Assembly (NCBI GenBank): GCA_026122915.1
Contig: JAGIXO010000028.1
Coordinates: 1 to 17,148 of the forward strand
DNA: 17,148 bases
Source of the DNA: Candidatus Electronema nielsenii
GTDB taxonomy: Bacteria; Desulfobacterota; Desulfobulbia; Desulfobulbales; Desulfobulbaceae
Direction: 5' to 3'
In this document: positions 1 to 5,213 of the stretch, piece by piece
Layout: each line of letters opens with the position of its first letter
Numbering within the stretch: the first letter of the stretch is position 1
Translations under genes and position numbers: made by a program
Notes under the pieces: generated by a model
Databases searched by the model: none
What the model was told of the DNA's origin: nothing
Seen by the model: only the letters and a program-made list of their open reading frames with translations

Positions 1-1
1 T

Positions 2-673
2 TTGATCGCCCAAGCGCAGGAACGTGCTGCTGAACTCATTATCACCCATCATCCGGCTCTCTTTCAGCCGCTGAAATGCCTGCGCACTGATCAGCCAATT
101 GGCAGCTTTCTCGATGCCGCCTTGCGGGCTGGAATCAACGTGATCGGTTGTCACACCAATTTAGATGCCGCGCTCGGTGGAGTCAGCGCTGCATTAGCGC
201 AGGCTCTTGGATTGACCAATACTATCCCCTTGATTGCGGACAAAAAACAGCCAACGTGCGGTCTCGGTAGGATTGGCTGGCTGCCTACACCGCTACCACC
301 AGAGGTTTTTTTGACCCAACTTCAAGTGGCGATTTCATTACCTTGGCTACTGGAAGCCGGGCCGCGACCGACAGCAGTTGCCAAAGGAGCAGTGTGCGGC
401 GGCTCTTGCTCTGATCTGGCAGAAGCGGCCTTGGCAGCAGGGGCAAATGTTTTCATCACCGCTGAAATCAAACATCACGTTGCCCGCTGGGCAGAAGAGG
501 CTGGACTGTGGCTTTTAGACGGTGGCCATTTTGCCACGGAAAATCCGGCCATGCGCATCTTGCAGCAGCAACTGACGGAGCGCATCCGACTGGCGGGTTT
601 GAACGTGCAGATTCATTGTGCCCAGCAGGAATCCCCCTTGAAGCTGGTGGCTCAGGAATTTTGCAAAGAATAA
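2..673 (+). CDS. Nif3-like dinuclear metal centre protein (5' end missing)
   Basis: This is the C-terminal part of a Nif3/YbgI (DUF34) family protein. The family forms hexameric rings with a dinuclear metal site per subunit, and its cellular role is still poorly defined. The recognisable signatures are an ITHHPALF segment near the visible start (the metal-binding HH motif), GCHTNLDAALGG about 50 residues later, and a C-terminal DGGHFATENPAM segment that carries the last conserved His and Glu metal ligands. The TTG at position 2 is only where the window opens: family members normally carry roughly 40-60 more residues before ITHHP, so the true start is upstream. The stop is TAA at 671-673. A zinc-ribbon gene follows after 42 bases, and the Nif3/zinc-ribbon/RNase H order is a recurring neighbourhood in bacteria, which supports the call. 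Confidence 0.9.
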   Translation: MIAQAQERAAELIITHHPALFQPLKCLRTDQPIGSFLDAALRAGINVIGCHTNLDAALGGVSAALAQALGLTNTIPLIADKKQPTCGLGRIGWLPTPLPPEVFLTQLQVAISLPWLLEAGPRPTAVAKGAVCGGSCSDLAEAALAAGANVFITAEIKHHVARWAEEAGLWLLDGGHFATENPAMRILQQQLTERIRLAGLNVQIHCAQQESPLKLVAQEFCKE

Positions 674-715
674 AAAAAGATCAATGTCCATTAATAGAAG
701 AGAGAGGAGAACATT

Positions 716-1519
716 TTGAACGAAGAACTCAGCAAGCTCGTTGCGTTACAGGAGCTTGACACAGAGCTGGCCGGATTTGATCGGGAAGCGGAACGAATCC
801 GACAGGAGCAGGCAGATCGGGAAAAAGCGGTTAAAGATCGGGCAATTTTGGCCGAGCAATGCCGGGAAAAGGCAGCAGAGCTGGAGCAGAGCCGTCACAC
901 GATCAAGGCAGCAGGCGAAGAGGCTGCTGATCGGATTAAAGAGCGGCAGATCAAAATGATGCAGGTGCAGACCAGCCGTGAGCACCAAGCATTGCTTAAA
1001 GAAATTGAGGATGCGAAAAAGCAAATCCGTGACACCGAAGAACAGATGCTCCACGTCATGGAGCAGGCTGAGGCGGAGCTAAACCGGGCGACAGAACTGG
1101 AAAACCTGTACAAAGGTGAAACCAAGCTGCTGACCGAAGCGGCTAAAAAGACCGAGGATGCCATCCGCAAGATTGAGGCTCGTCGCGCCGAGGTATTGAA
1201 CAGTCGCAGCCAGCTGGCCAAGGAAATCCCGGACACGCAGATCAAGCGGTATGAAAAATTGCTCAGTAAACGTAAGGGCTTGGCCGTAGTCAAAATTTTG
1301 GGTGGGGTCTGTCAAGGCTGCTTCATGACCGTGCCGCCGCAGCAGTTCAATCAAGTGCGCAAGGGCAACGACATCAGTGCTTGTCCGGCCTGTCAGCGTA
1401 TTCTTTATTACAAGCCCGACCCCAATCATCCTGAGGTGATGCAACCTATTTTGCGACCTCAGTTAGAGGATTTATACGAGTCCGATGGCGAAGATGACGA
1501 AGATGAGTTGATCGAATGA
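716..1519 (+). CDS. Coiled-coil C4-type zinc-ribbon protein
   Basis: A 267-residue protein of the C4-type zinc-ribbon family found next to Nif3 genes. Residues about 1-185 are rich in E, K, R and Q with heptad-like spacing, predicting a long antiparallel coiled coil. Residues 199-226 hold the zinc ribbon, with Cys199, Cys202, Cys223 and Cys226 (CQGC and CPAC pairs). The last 15 residues are strongly acidic. The start is TTG at 716, chosen because an AGGAG Shine-Dalgarno sits six bases upstream and the reading frame begins with the family's usual short N-terminal helix (NEELSKLVALQELD). The stop overlaps the RNase HI start by four bases (ATGA), so the two are translationally coupled. A nucleic-acid-binding role is often suggested for this family, but no biochemical function can be read from the sequence. 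Confidence 0.88.
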   Translation: MNEELSKLVALQELDTELAGFDREAERIRQEQADREKAVKDRAILAEQCREKAAELEQSRHTIKAAGEEAADRIKERQIKMMQVQTSREHQALLKEIEDAKKQIRDTEEQMLHVMEQAEAELNRATELENLYKGETKLLTEAAKKTEDAIRKIEARRAEVLNSRSQLAKEIPDTQIKRYEKLLSKRKGLAVVKILGGVCQGCFMTVPPQQFNQVRKGNDISACPACQRILYYKPDPNHPEVMQPILRPQLEDLYESDGEDDEDELIE

Positions 1520-1938
1520 GCCAACCTGTAGTTGCTTGGAGGCTGTTTACGGACGGAGCCTCTCGGGGCAATCCGGGCAAGGCAGGAGCGGGCGCAGTGC
1601 TGCTCGACAGCGAAGGCCGCGAGCTGGCGGCCCGCTCTCTGTATCTCGGCGAATGTACCAACAATGCGGCAGAATACCGCGCGTTGCTTCTTGGTCTACA
1701 CACAGCTCTTGAATTGGACTGCATCCGGCTGGAAATTTATTTAGATTCCGAGCTGATTGTCCGCCAGATTCAAGGTCGATACAAGGTTAAACACGAGACT
1801 TTGAAGCCACTCTTTGATGAGGTAAAAGTTTTGCTCGCGCAGATAAAAAGCTGGTCAATCGCCCATGTGCCGAGGGAGCAAAACAAACGGGCTGATCAGC
1901 TGGCAAACCGGGGAATTGACGAGGGGAGCAAGCAATAG
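1516..1938 (+). CDS. rnhA: Ribonuclease HI family protein
   Basis: Degrades the RNA strand of RNA-DNA hybrids in the cytoplasm. The 140-residue protein has the complete RNase H acidic set: Asp13 in TDGASRGNPG, Glu53 in NNAAEYRAL, Asp77 in YLDSELIV and Asp127 in NKRADQLAN. Length and the compact C-terminus without a basic protrusion resemble the RNase HI variant common in Gram-positive and deltaproteobacterial genomes rather than the E. coli enzyme. No N-terminal hybrid-binding domain is present. It overlaps the preceding zinc-ribbon gene by ATGA at 1516-1519, indicating coupled translation. It is followed by a toxin-antitoxin pair and then RNase P RNA, so three RNA-related functions lie within 1.3 kb. 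The symbol is given by family and the protein may be named differently in its lineage. Confidence 0.92.
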   Translation: MSQPVVAWRLFTDGASRGNPGKAGAGAVLLDSEGRELAARSLYLGECTNNAAEYRALLLGLHTALELDCIRLEIYLDSELIVRQIQGRYKVKHETLKPLFDEVKVLLAQIKSWSIAHVPREQNKRADQLANRGIDEGSKQ

Positions 1939-1946
1939 CATATTTT

Positions 1947-2240
1947 ATGAAGAAAATCCTATTCGCATGGGATGAGAAGAAGGCGAAAAGAAATATCAAA
2001 AAACATGGTGTTTCTTTTGAAGAAGCTCAGACCGTGTTCTTTGATGATCACGCGGTGCAATTTTGGGATGAAAAACATTCCGATCCCGAAGATCGTTTTC
2101 TGATGTTAGGAATGAGCAATAGACTTCGTATTCTCCTCATCGTCCATTGTTACCGAGAAGATGATTCGATAATCAGGATTATCTCTGCAAGAGAGGCAAC
2201 AGAACATGAACAACGAGAGTACGCGGAGGAATTATCATGA
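1947..2240 (+). CDS. brnT: BrnT-family toxin (RNase of type II TA system)
   Basis: A 97-residue protein matching the BrnT family, whose Brucella member is a RelE-like ribonuclease that blocks translation and is neutralised by BrnA. The family signatures are visible in order: FAWDEKKAKRNIKKHGVSF at the N-terminus (W-D-x-x-K-x-x-x-N-x-x-K-H-G-V-S-F), EEAQTVFFDD, the central HSDPEDR segment, and the C-terminal IRIISAREAT. No convincing Shine-Dalgarno lies within ten bases of the ATG at 1947; translation may depend on readthrough from the RNase HI gene ending eight bases upstream. It overlaps the next gene by ATGA (2237-2240), the usual toxin-first order of brnTA. The pair is visibly richer in A+T than the genes on either side, consistent with horizontal acquisition. 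Confidence 0.9.
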   Translation: MKKILFAWDEKKAKRNIKKHGVSFEEAQTVFFDDHAVQFWDEKHSDPEDRFLMLGMSNRLRILLIVHCYREDDSIIRIISAREATEHEQREYAEELS

Positions 2241-2446
2241 AGAAAGAATATGAATTATCACGAATGAATAAACGCAAAAATCCATTCGCGCAGCAGCTTA
2301 AACAGCAAACGATAATTCAAGTTGAGACGGATACGCTTGAATATTTTCAAAACATGGAGAAGGAAACAGGCATACCTTATCAAAACCTTATCAATCTCTA
2401 TCTTCGAGAATGCGTGACTTCACAGCGTAAGCTTTCATTTCAATAA
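2237..2446 (+). CDS. brnA: BrnA/CopG-like antitoxin
   Basis: A 69-residue antitoxin partner of the upstream BrnT. Its N-terminal third is basic and polar and would wrap the toxin; residues about 28-62 fit a ribbon-helix-helix DNA-binding fold (a TIIQVETDTLEYF strand, then helices through YQNLINLYLREC). BrnA proteins dimerise through this fold and repress their own operon. Its start overlaps the toxin stop by four bases. It is shorter at the N-terminus than many BrnA proteins, so the assignment rests largely on its position after brnT and the C-terminal motif. The stop codon at 2444-2446 lies inside a candidate promoter for rnpB. Confidence 0.8.
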   Translation: MKKEYELSRMNKRKNPFAQQLKQQTIIQVETDTLEYFQNMEKETGIPYQNLINLYLRECVTSQRKLSFQ

Positions 2447-2447
2447 A
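2419..2447 (+). promoter_or_regulatory. Candidate sigma-70 promoter for rnpB
   Basis: TTCACA at 2419-2424 (five of six matches to the -35 consensus) and AATAAA at 2442-2447 (four of six to -10) are separated by exactly 17 bases. Transcription would begin at about 2454-2460, at the first base of the RNase P RNA. The promoter lies within the end of the antitoxin gene. It was read by eye and has no experimental support. Confidence 0.45.
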
Positions 2448-2459
2448 CACAGCAGTTTT

Positions 2460-2828
2460 GGGGCGGACGCATGATCGCTCCGGTCTTAGGACCGGGGAGG
2501 AAAGTCCGAACACCGCAGGGCACGGTGGTTCTTAACAGGAACGCCGGGAAACCGGGGGAAAGTGCCACAGAAAATACACCGCCGATGGGACAGGTAACTG
2601 TTCACAGGTAAGGTTGAAATGGCGAGGTAAGAGCTTCACCGCTTTCATGGTGACATGAAAGGCAAGGCAAACCCCACCGGGTGCAAGACCAAATAGGGAA
2701 ACGTTTGAGGCTGCTCGCCTGAAGTTTCCGGGTAGGTTGCACGAGGTGCCGGGCAACCGGCATCCAAGTCAAATGATCATGGCCTGCGGCAGGAATGCAG
2801 GAACAGAATTCGGCTTATAGTCCGCCCC
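2460..2828 (+). ncRNA. rnpB: RNase P RNA, bacterial type A
   Basis: The catalytic RNA that removes 5' leaders from tRNA precursors. The ends pair as helix P1: GGGGCGGA at 2460-2467 with TCCGCCCC at 2821-2828. The two universally conserved strands that form the P4 core are present: GAGGAAAGTCCGAAC at 2497-2511 and ACAGAATTCGGCTTATAG at 2803-2820. The conserved GCAAGACCAAATAGG segment is at about 2683-2697. A P3 hairpin (CCGGTC/GACCGG) follows P1. The length of about 369 nucleotides is typical for the A type. A seven-T run follows at 2831-2837. Its place near Nif3, zinc-ribbon and RNase HI genes matches a common bacterial arrangement. The minus-strand open frame across it is incidental. Confidence 0.97.
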
Positions 2829-2868
2829 AATTTTTTTATCAAGCAAGAGCGTTGTAGATCGAAGTAGG

Positions 2869-2899
2869 GCGAACCAATCGGTTCGCTTTTTTGTTTTTT
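2869..2899 (+). terminator. Intrinsic terminator downstream of rnpB
   Basis: A perfect 7-bp stem, GCGAACC (2869-2875) with GGTTCGC (2880-2886), closes a four-base AATC loop and is followed directly by six T, one G and six T. It should stop transcription from rnpB. The T tract ends 16 bases before the ispDF ATG. Confidence 0.88.
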
Positions 2900-2915
2900 G
2901 AACTTGCCAAAAATT

Positions 2916-4100
2916 ATGCCCAGTCAAAATTCACCACCTTCCGTTGGCATCATCATCCCTGCTGCCGGTTTTGGCACCCGGATGGGCGCGGACGTACCCA
3001 AGCAGTTCCTTGAGCTGGCGGGAATGCCGGTACTGGCCCGTACTCTGCTGGTCTTTCTTGAGCATCCTAACGTTCATGCGGTTGTCGCCGTTCTGCCATC
3101 GGAACATCTTCAATCTGGCGCGGAATTACTTCGACCTTTTCTTAATTTGCTCCAGCAGCAAAAACTCTCCTTCACCGCAGGCGGCGCGACCCGTCAGCAG
3201 TCGGTCCGCAACGGTTTGGCAGCTTTGCCTGCCACAGTCGAGCGCGTTCTCGTACATGACGGTGCGCGGCCTTTGGTCACTGCTGAGATTATTGACCGCT
3301 GCTTGAGCGGCATTGAGCAGCACGGCGCAGTGATCGCCGCAGTGCCGGTCAAGGATACCCTGAAAGAGGTGGAGCAGGGGGCTATCCTACGCACGGTTGA
3401 CCGCGCTCGACTCTGGCAGGCACAAACGCCGCAGGGCGCAACGCGGATGCTGCTGGAACAGGCGCATCAGCACGCTGAGGCCAGCGGCTTCATTGGCACG
3501 GACGAGGCTTCGCTGCTCGAACATGCGGGTATTTTTGTCAATGTGGTTATGGGGAGCGAACAGAATTTTAAAATCACTCAGCCAGAGGATTTGGCAATTG
3601 CCGCTGCGCTGCTGCGGCAGGAGGAAAACACCATGCGGATTGGACACGGCTTTGACGCGCATCGGTTAGTTGAGGGTCGTAAGCTCATTCTTGGCGGGCA
3701 AGAGATGCCCTATCGCCTTGGTTTGGAAGGACATTCCGATGCTGATGTGCTGATTCATGCCCTGATGGATGCGATACTTGGTGCGCTCGGCGAAGGAGAC
3801 ATAGGCCGCCATTTTCCCGATAGCGACGAGCAGTACCGAGGCGCAGACAGCCTCAAGCTGCTGGTGCGAGTGATGGAGTTGGTCAGGATGAAAAAGATGC
3901 GGATCGTGAATGCGGACATCACGGTAATCTGCCAGCAGCCCAAGTTAGCCCCGTATATAGCTGCAATGAAGGCCAATCTCTGCACGGTCTGCGCCACGGA
4001 AGAGATCAACATCAAAGCCACTACCACAGAAAAAATGGGCTATACCGGACGGGGAGAAGGAATCAGCACGCACGCGGTGGTACTGTTGGCTCTGCGCTGA
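2916..4100 (+). CDS. ispDF: Bifunctional IspD-IspF (MEP isoprenoid pathway)
   Basis: Cytosolic enzyme catalysing two steps of the MEP pathway to isoprenoid precursors: CTP-dependent cytidylylation of methylerythritol phosphate, and cyclisation to the 2,4-cyclodiphosphate. The IspD half spans about residues 9-235 of the 394-residue product: IIPAAGFGTRMG with the catalytic Arg and the KQFLEL lysine, VLVHDGARPLV, AAVPVKDTLK and GTDEASLLE. The IspF half begins at MRIGHGFDAHRL (codon at 3633); counting from that Met, Asp8, His10 and His42 are the zinc ligands, exactly as in the single-domain enzyme. ATG at 2916 is preferred over TTG at 2898 because the latter lies inside the terminator T tract; neither has a clear Shine-Dalgarno. 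IspDF fusions are known in several proteobacterial groups. Confidence 0.95.
   Translation: MPSQNSPPSVGIIIPAAGFGTRMGADVPKQFLELAGMPVLARTLLVFLEHPNVHAVVAVLPSEHLQSGAELLRPFLNLLQQQKLSFTAGGATRQQSVRNGLAALPATVERVLVHDGARPLVTAEIIDRCLSGIEQHGAVIAAVPVKDTLKEVEQGAILRTVDRARLWQAQTPQGATRMLLEQAHQHAEASGFIGTDEASLLEHAGIFVNVVMGSEQNFKITQPEDLAIAAALLRQEENTMRIGHGFDAHRLVEGRKLILGGQEMPYRLGLEGHSDADVLIHALMDAILGALGEGDIGRHFPDSDEQYRGADSLKLLVRVMELVRMKKMRIVNADITVICQQPKLAPYIAAMKANLCTVCATEEINIKATTTEKMGYTGRGEGISTHAVVLLALR
3619..3635 (+). promoter_or_regulatory. Internal Shine-Dalgarno and ATG at the IspF domain start
   Basis: AGGAGG at 3619-3624 lies eight bases before the ATG at 3633, which is precisely the codon where stand-alone IspF proteins begin. 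It is a much better ribosome site than the one at the fusion's own start. It could allow separate synthesis of IspF, or be a leftover from the time of two separate genes. Confidence 0.5.
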
Positions 4101-4147
4101 TCTTTGATGCAATGAGAGGATCGAGCGTGAACTTGGTTTGAAAAATA

Positions 4148-4176
4148 TTGAACTTTTCAGACAAATGGCTTATACA
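4148..4176 (+). promoter_or_regulatory. Weak candidate promoter upstream of the small ORF
   Basis: TTGAAC at 4148-4153 and TATACA at 4171-4176 are separated by 17 bases; each matches four of six consensus positions. A very strong Shine-Dalgarno-like AAGGAGGAG follows at 4182-4190. The match is modest and could be chance. Confidence 0.3.
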
Positions 4177-4263
4177 TGGAGAAGGAGGAGTAAGCTTGTC
4201 GGAGAAGCGTGCAGCTGTTTAAAATTCAGACTGCCCTAAACCGCTGCCCAACTGCTATGCAAA

Positions 4264-4410
4264 ATGAAGCTCCGCGATGCCATCCATATTCTGATGTTGA
4301 GTCCTATTTATTTCTATCTGCCGGTGTCGCAACGCCTTCAGTTAGCCAAAGAATACTGTCAGGCAGTCAACAGCCTTGCTGTTCCGTTTGTTCGAGCTGA
4401 ATATGTTTAA
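4264..4410 (+). CDS. Small 48-residue protein, unknown function
   Basis: An ATG-started frame of 48 codons ending with TAA at 4408-4410. The product begins MKLRDAIHILMLSPIYFYLP and continues SQRLQLAKEYCQAV, an amphipathic helix with a hydrophobic stretch around residues 8-20, followed by a charged helix with one Cys. The composition and the LMLSP-Y/F core look like a genuine small protein; I believe similar short proteins exist in related genomes but cannot verify this. The frame is closed by a stop at 4237-4239, so it is not the tail of a longer gene. There is no clear Shine-Dalgarno. It converges with the minus-strand glycosyltransferase, the two stop codons overlapping at 4408-4409. A longer 63-codon frame at 4209-4400 covers the same bases, but its Cys/Ser/Pro-rich product looks non-coding. 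Confidence 0.5.
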   Translation: MKLRDAIHILMLSPIYFYLPVSQRLQLAKEYCQAVNSLAVPFVRAEYV

Positions 4411-5213
4411 TTCCTATTGGTTGGACGCGAAAGCGGCGGCGTTTCTGGTGGCTGCCAGCAAGCGTTCAGCTCATGCAGCTTGGCGTATTTGTACCAAGTC
4501 CCTTCGAAGTTCCCTACCGCGATAACAAAGCCGGGCCAGCCGTCAAGGATACCTTTTTTCAAAATATACATGTGGAAAAAAGACCAAAGCCCCCGGCTCA
4601 GAGCGGTAAACATGCCACCTTTCCGGCCTCTCTGTCGGAGCTTTTCCGCGCCAAGGGTAGAATAGCGGTTAGCCTTGCGGGCCACTTCTTCGAGATTTTT
4701 ATAAGGAAATTGCCAGATAGGTTGTTGGAGATACGCGACAGGCTTGGCAGAAATAATCTCGAACTCTTCATGCACCGGGTCGCTGTCCTTGAATTTCAGT
4801 ACGCCTTTACGAAAAAGCTGAGGCTGGCGGTAATCGGGATAAAAGCCGGAATGTTTGATCCAGCGGCCCATGAAAAAATTGCGCCGGGGGATGTAATAAG
4901 CATCAGCGAGATCAGGCAAAGCAAGCGTGGCTAATATCTCGTCTCGTGCCTCTGGAGTGCAGCGTTCGTCCGCATCAAGTGAAAAAATCCAATCATGCGT
5001 GCAAGCGGCCATCGCTCGATTGCGCAGATCGCCAAAGCCCCTGAATTCAATCTGCACCACTCTTGCCCCTAGTTCGGCGGCAATTTCGGCGGTACCGTCG
5101 GTACTGAAGGAATCGGCCAGCACAATCTCGTCGGCCCAGAGGACTGAGTTGATGGCCGAACGGATTTTATCAGCTTCGTTCCAAGCGATGATGTAAGCGG
5201 AAATTTTGCTCAT
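4407..5213 (-). CDS. Family 2 glycosyltransferase, LPS-core (WaaE/KdtX) type
   Basis: A 268-residue GT-A-fold enzyme that probably adds a hexose to lipopolysaccharide core or another envelope glycan at the cytoplasmic face of the inner membrane. Features: N-terminal ISAYIIAWNEADKI nucleotide-sugar-binding strand, ADSFSTDGT, FGDLRNRAM, then the metal-binding Asp80-Ala-Asp82 in FSLDADE, and a downstream RQPQLFRKG segment followed by DPVHEEF, all typical of WaaE-like enzymes. The C-terminal half carries aromatic-rich amphipathic segments (WSFFHMYILKKGILDGWPGF) expected for membrane association. Its ATG at 5211-5213 overlaps the stop of the upstream ATPase gene (ATGA), so the two form a translationally coupled unit. 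The donor and acceptor sugars cannot be read from sequence. Confidence 0.88.
   Translation of the reverse strand: MSKISAYIIAWNEADKIRSAINSVLWADEIVLADSFSTDGTAEIAAELGARVVQIEFRGFGDLRNRAMAACTHDWIFSLDADERCTPEARDEILATLALPDLADAYYIPRRNFFMGRWIKHSGFYPDYRQPQLFRKGVLKFKDSDPVHEEFEIISAKPVAYLQQPIWQFPYKNLEEVARKANRYSTLGAEKLRQRGRKGGMFTALSRGLWSFFHMYILKKGILDGWPGFVIAVGNFEGTWYKYAKLHELNACWQPPETPPLSRPTNRN

Noticed and set aside
2532..2756. Minus-strand 74-codon frame.
   Set aside because: It lies fully within RNase P RNA, whose structure explains the sequence.
4209..4400. 63-codon plus-strand frame.
   Set aside because: Its Cys/Ser/Pro-rich product looks non-coding, while the alternative frame at 4264-4410 gives a more protein-like sequence.
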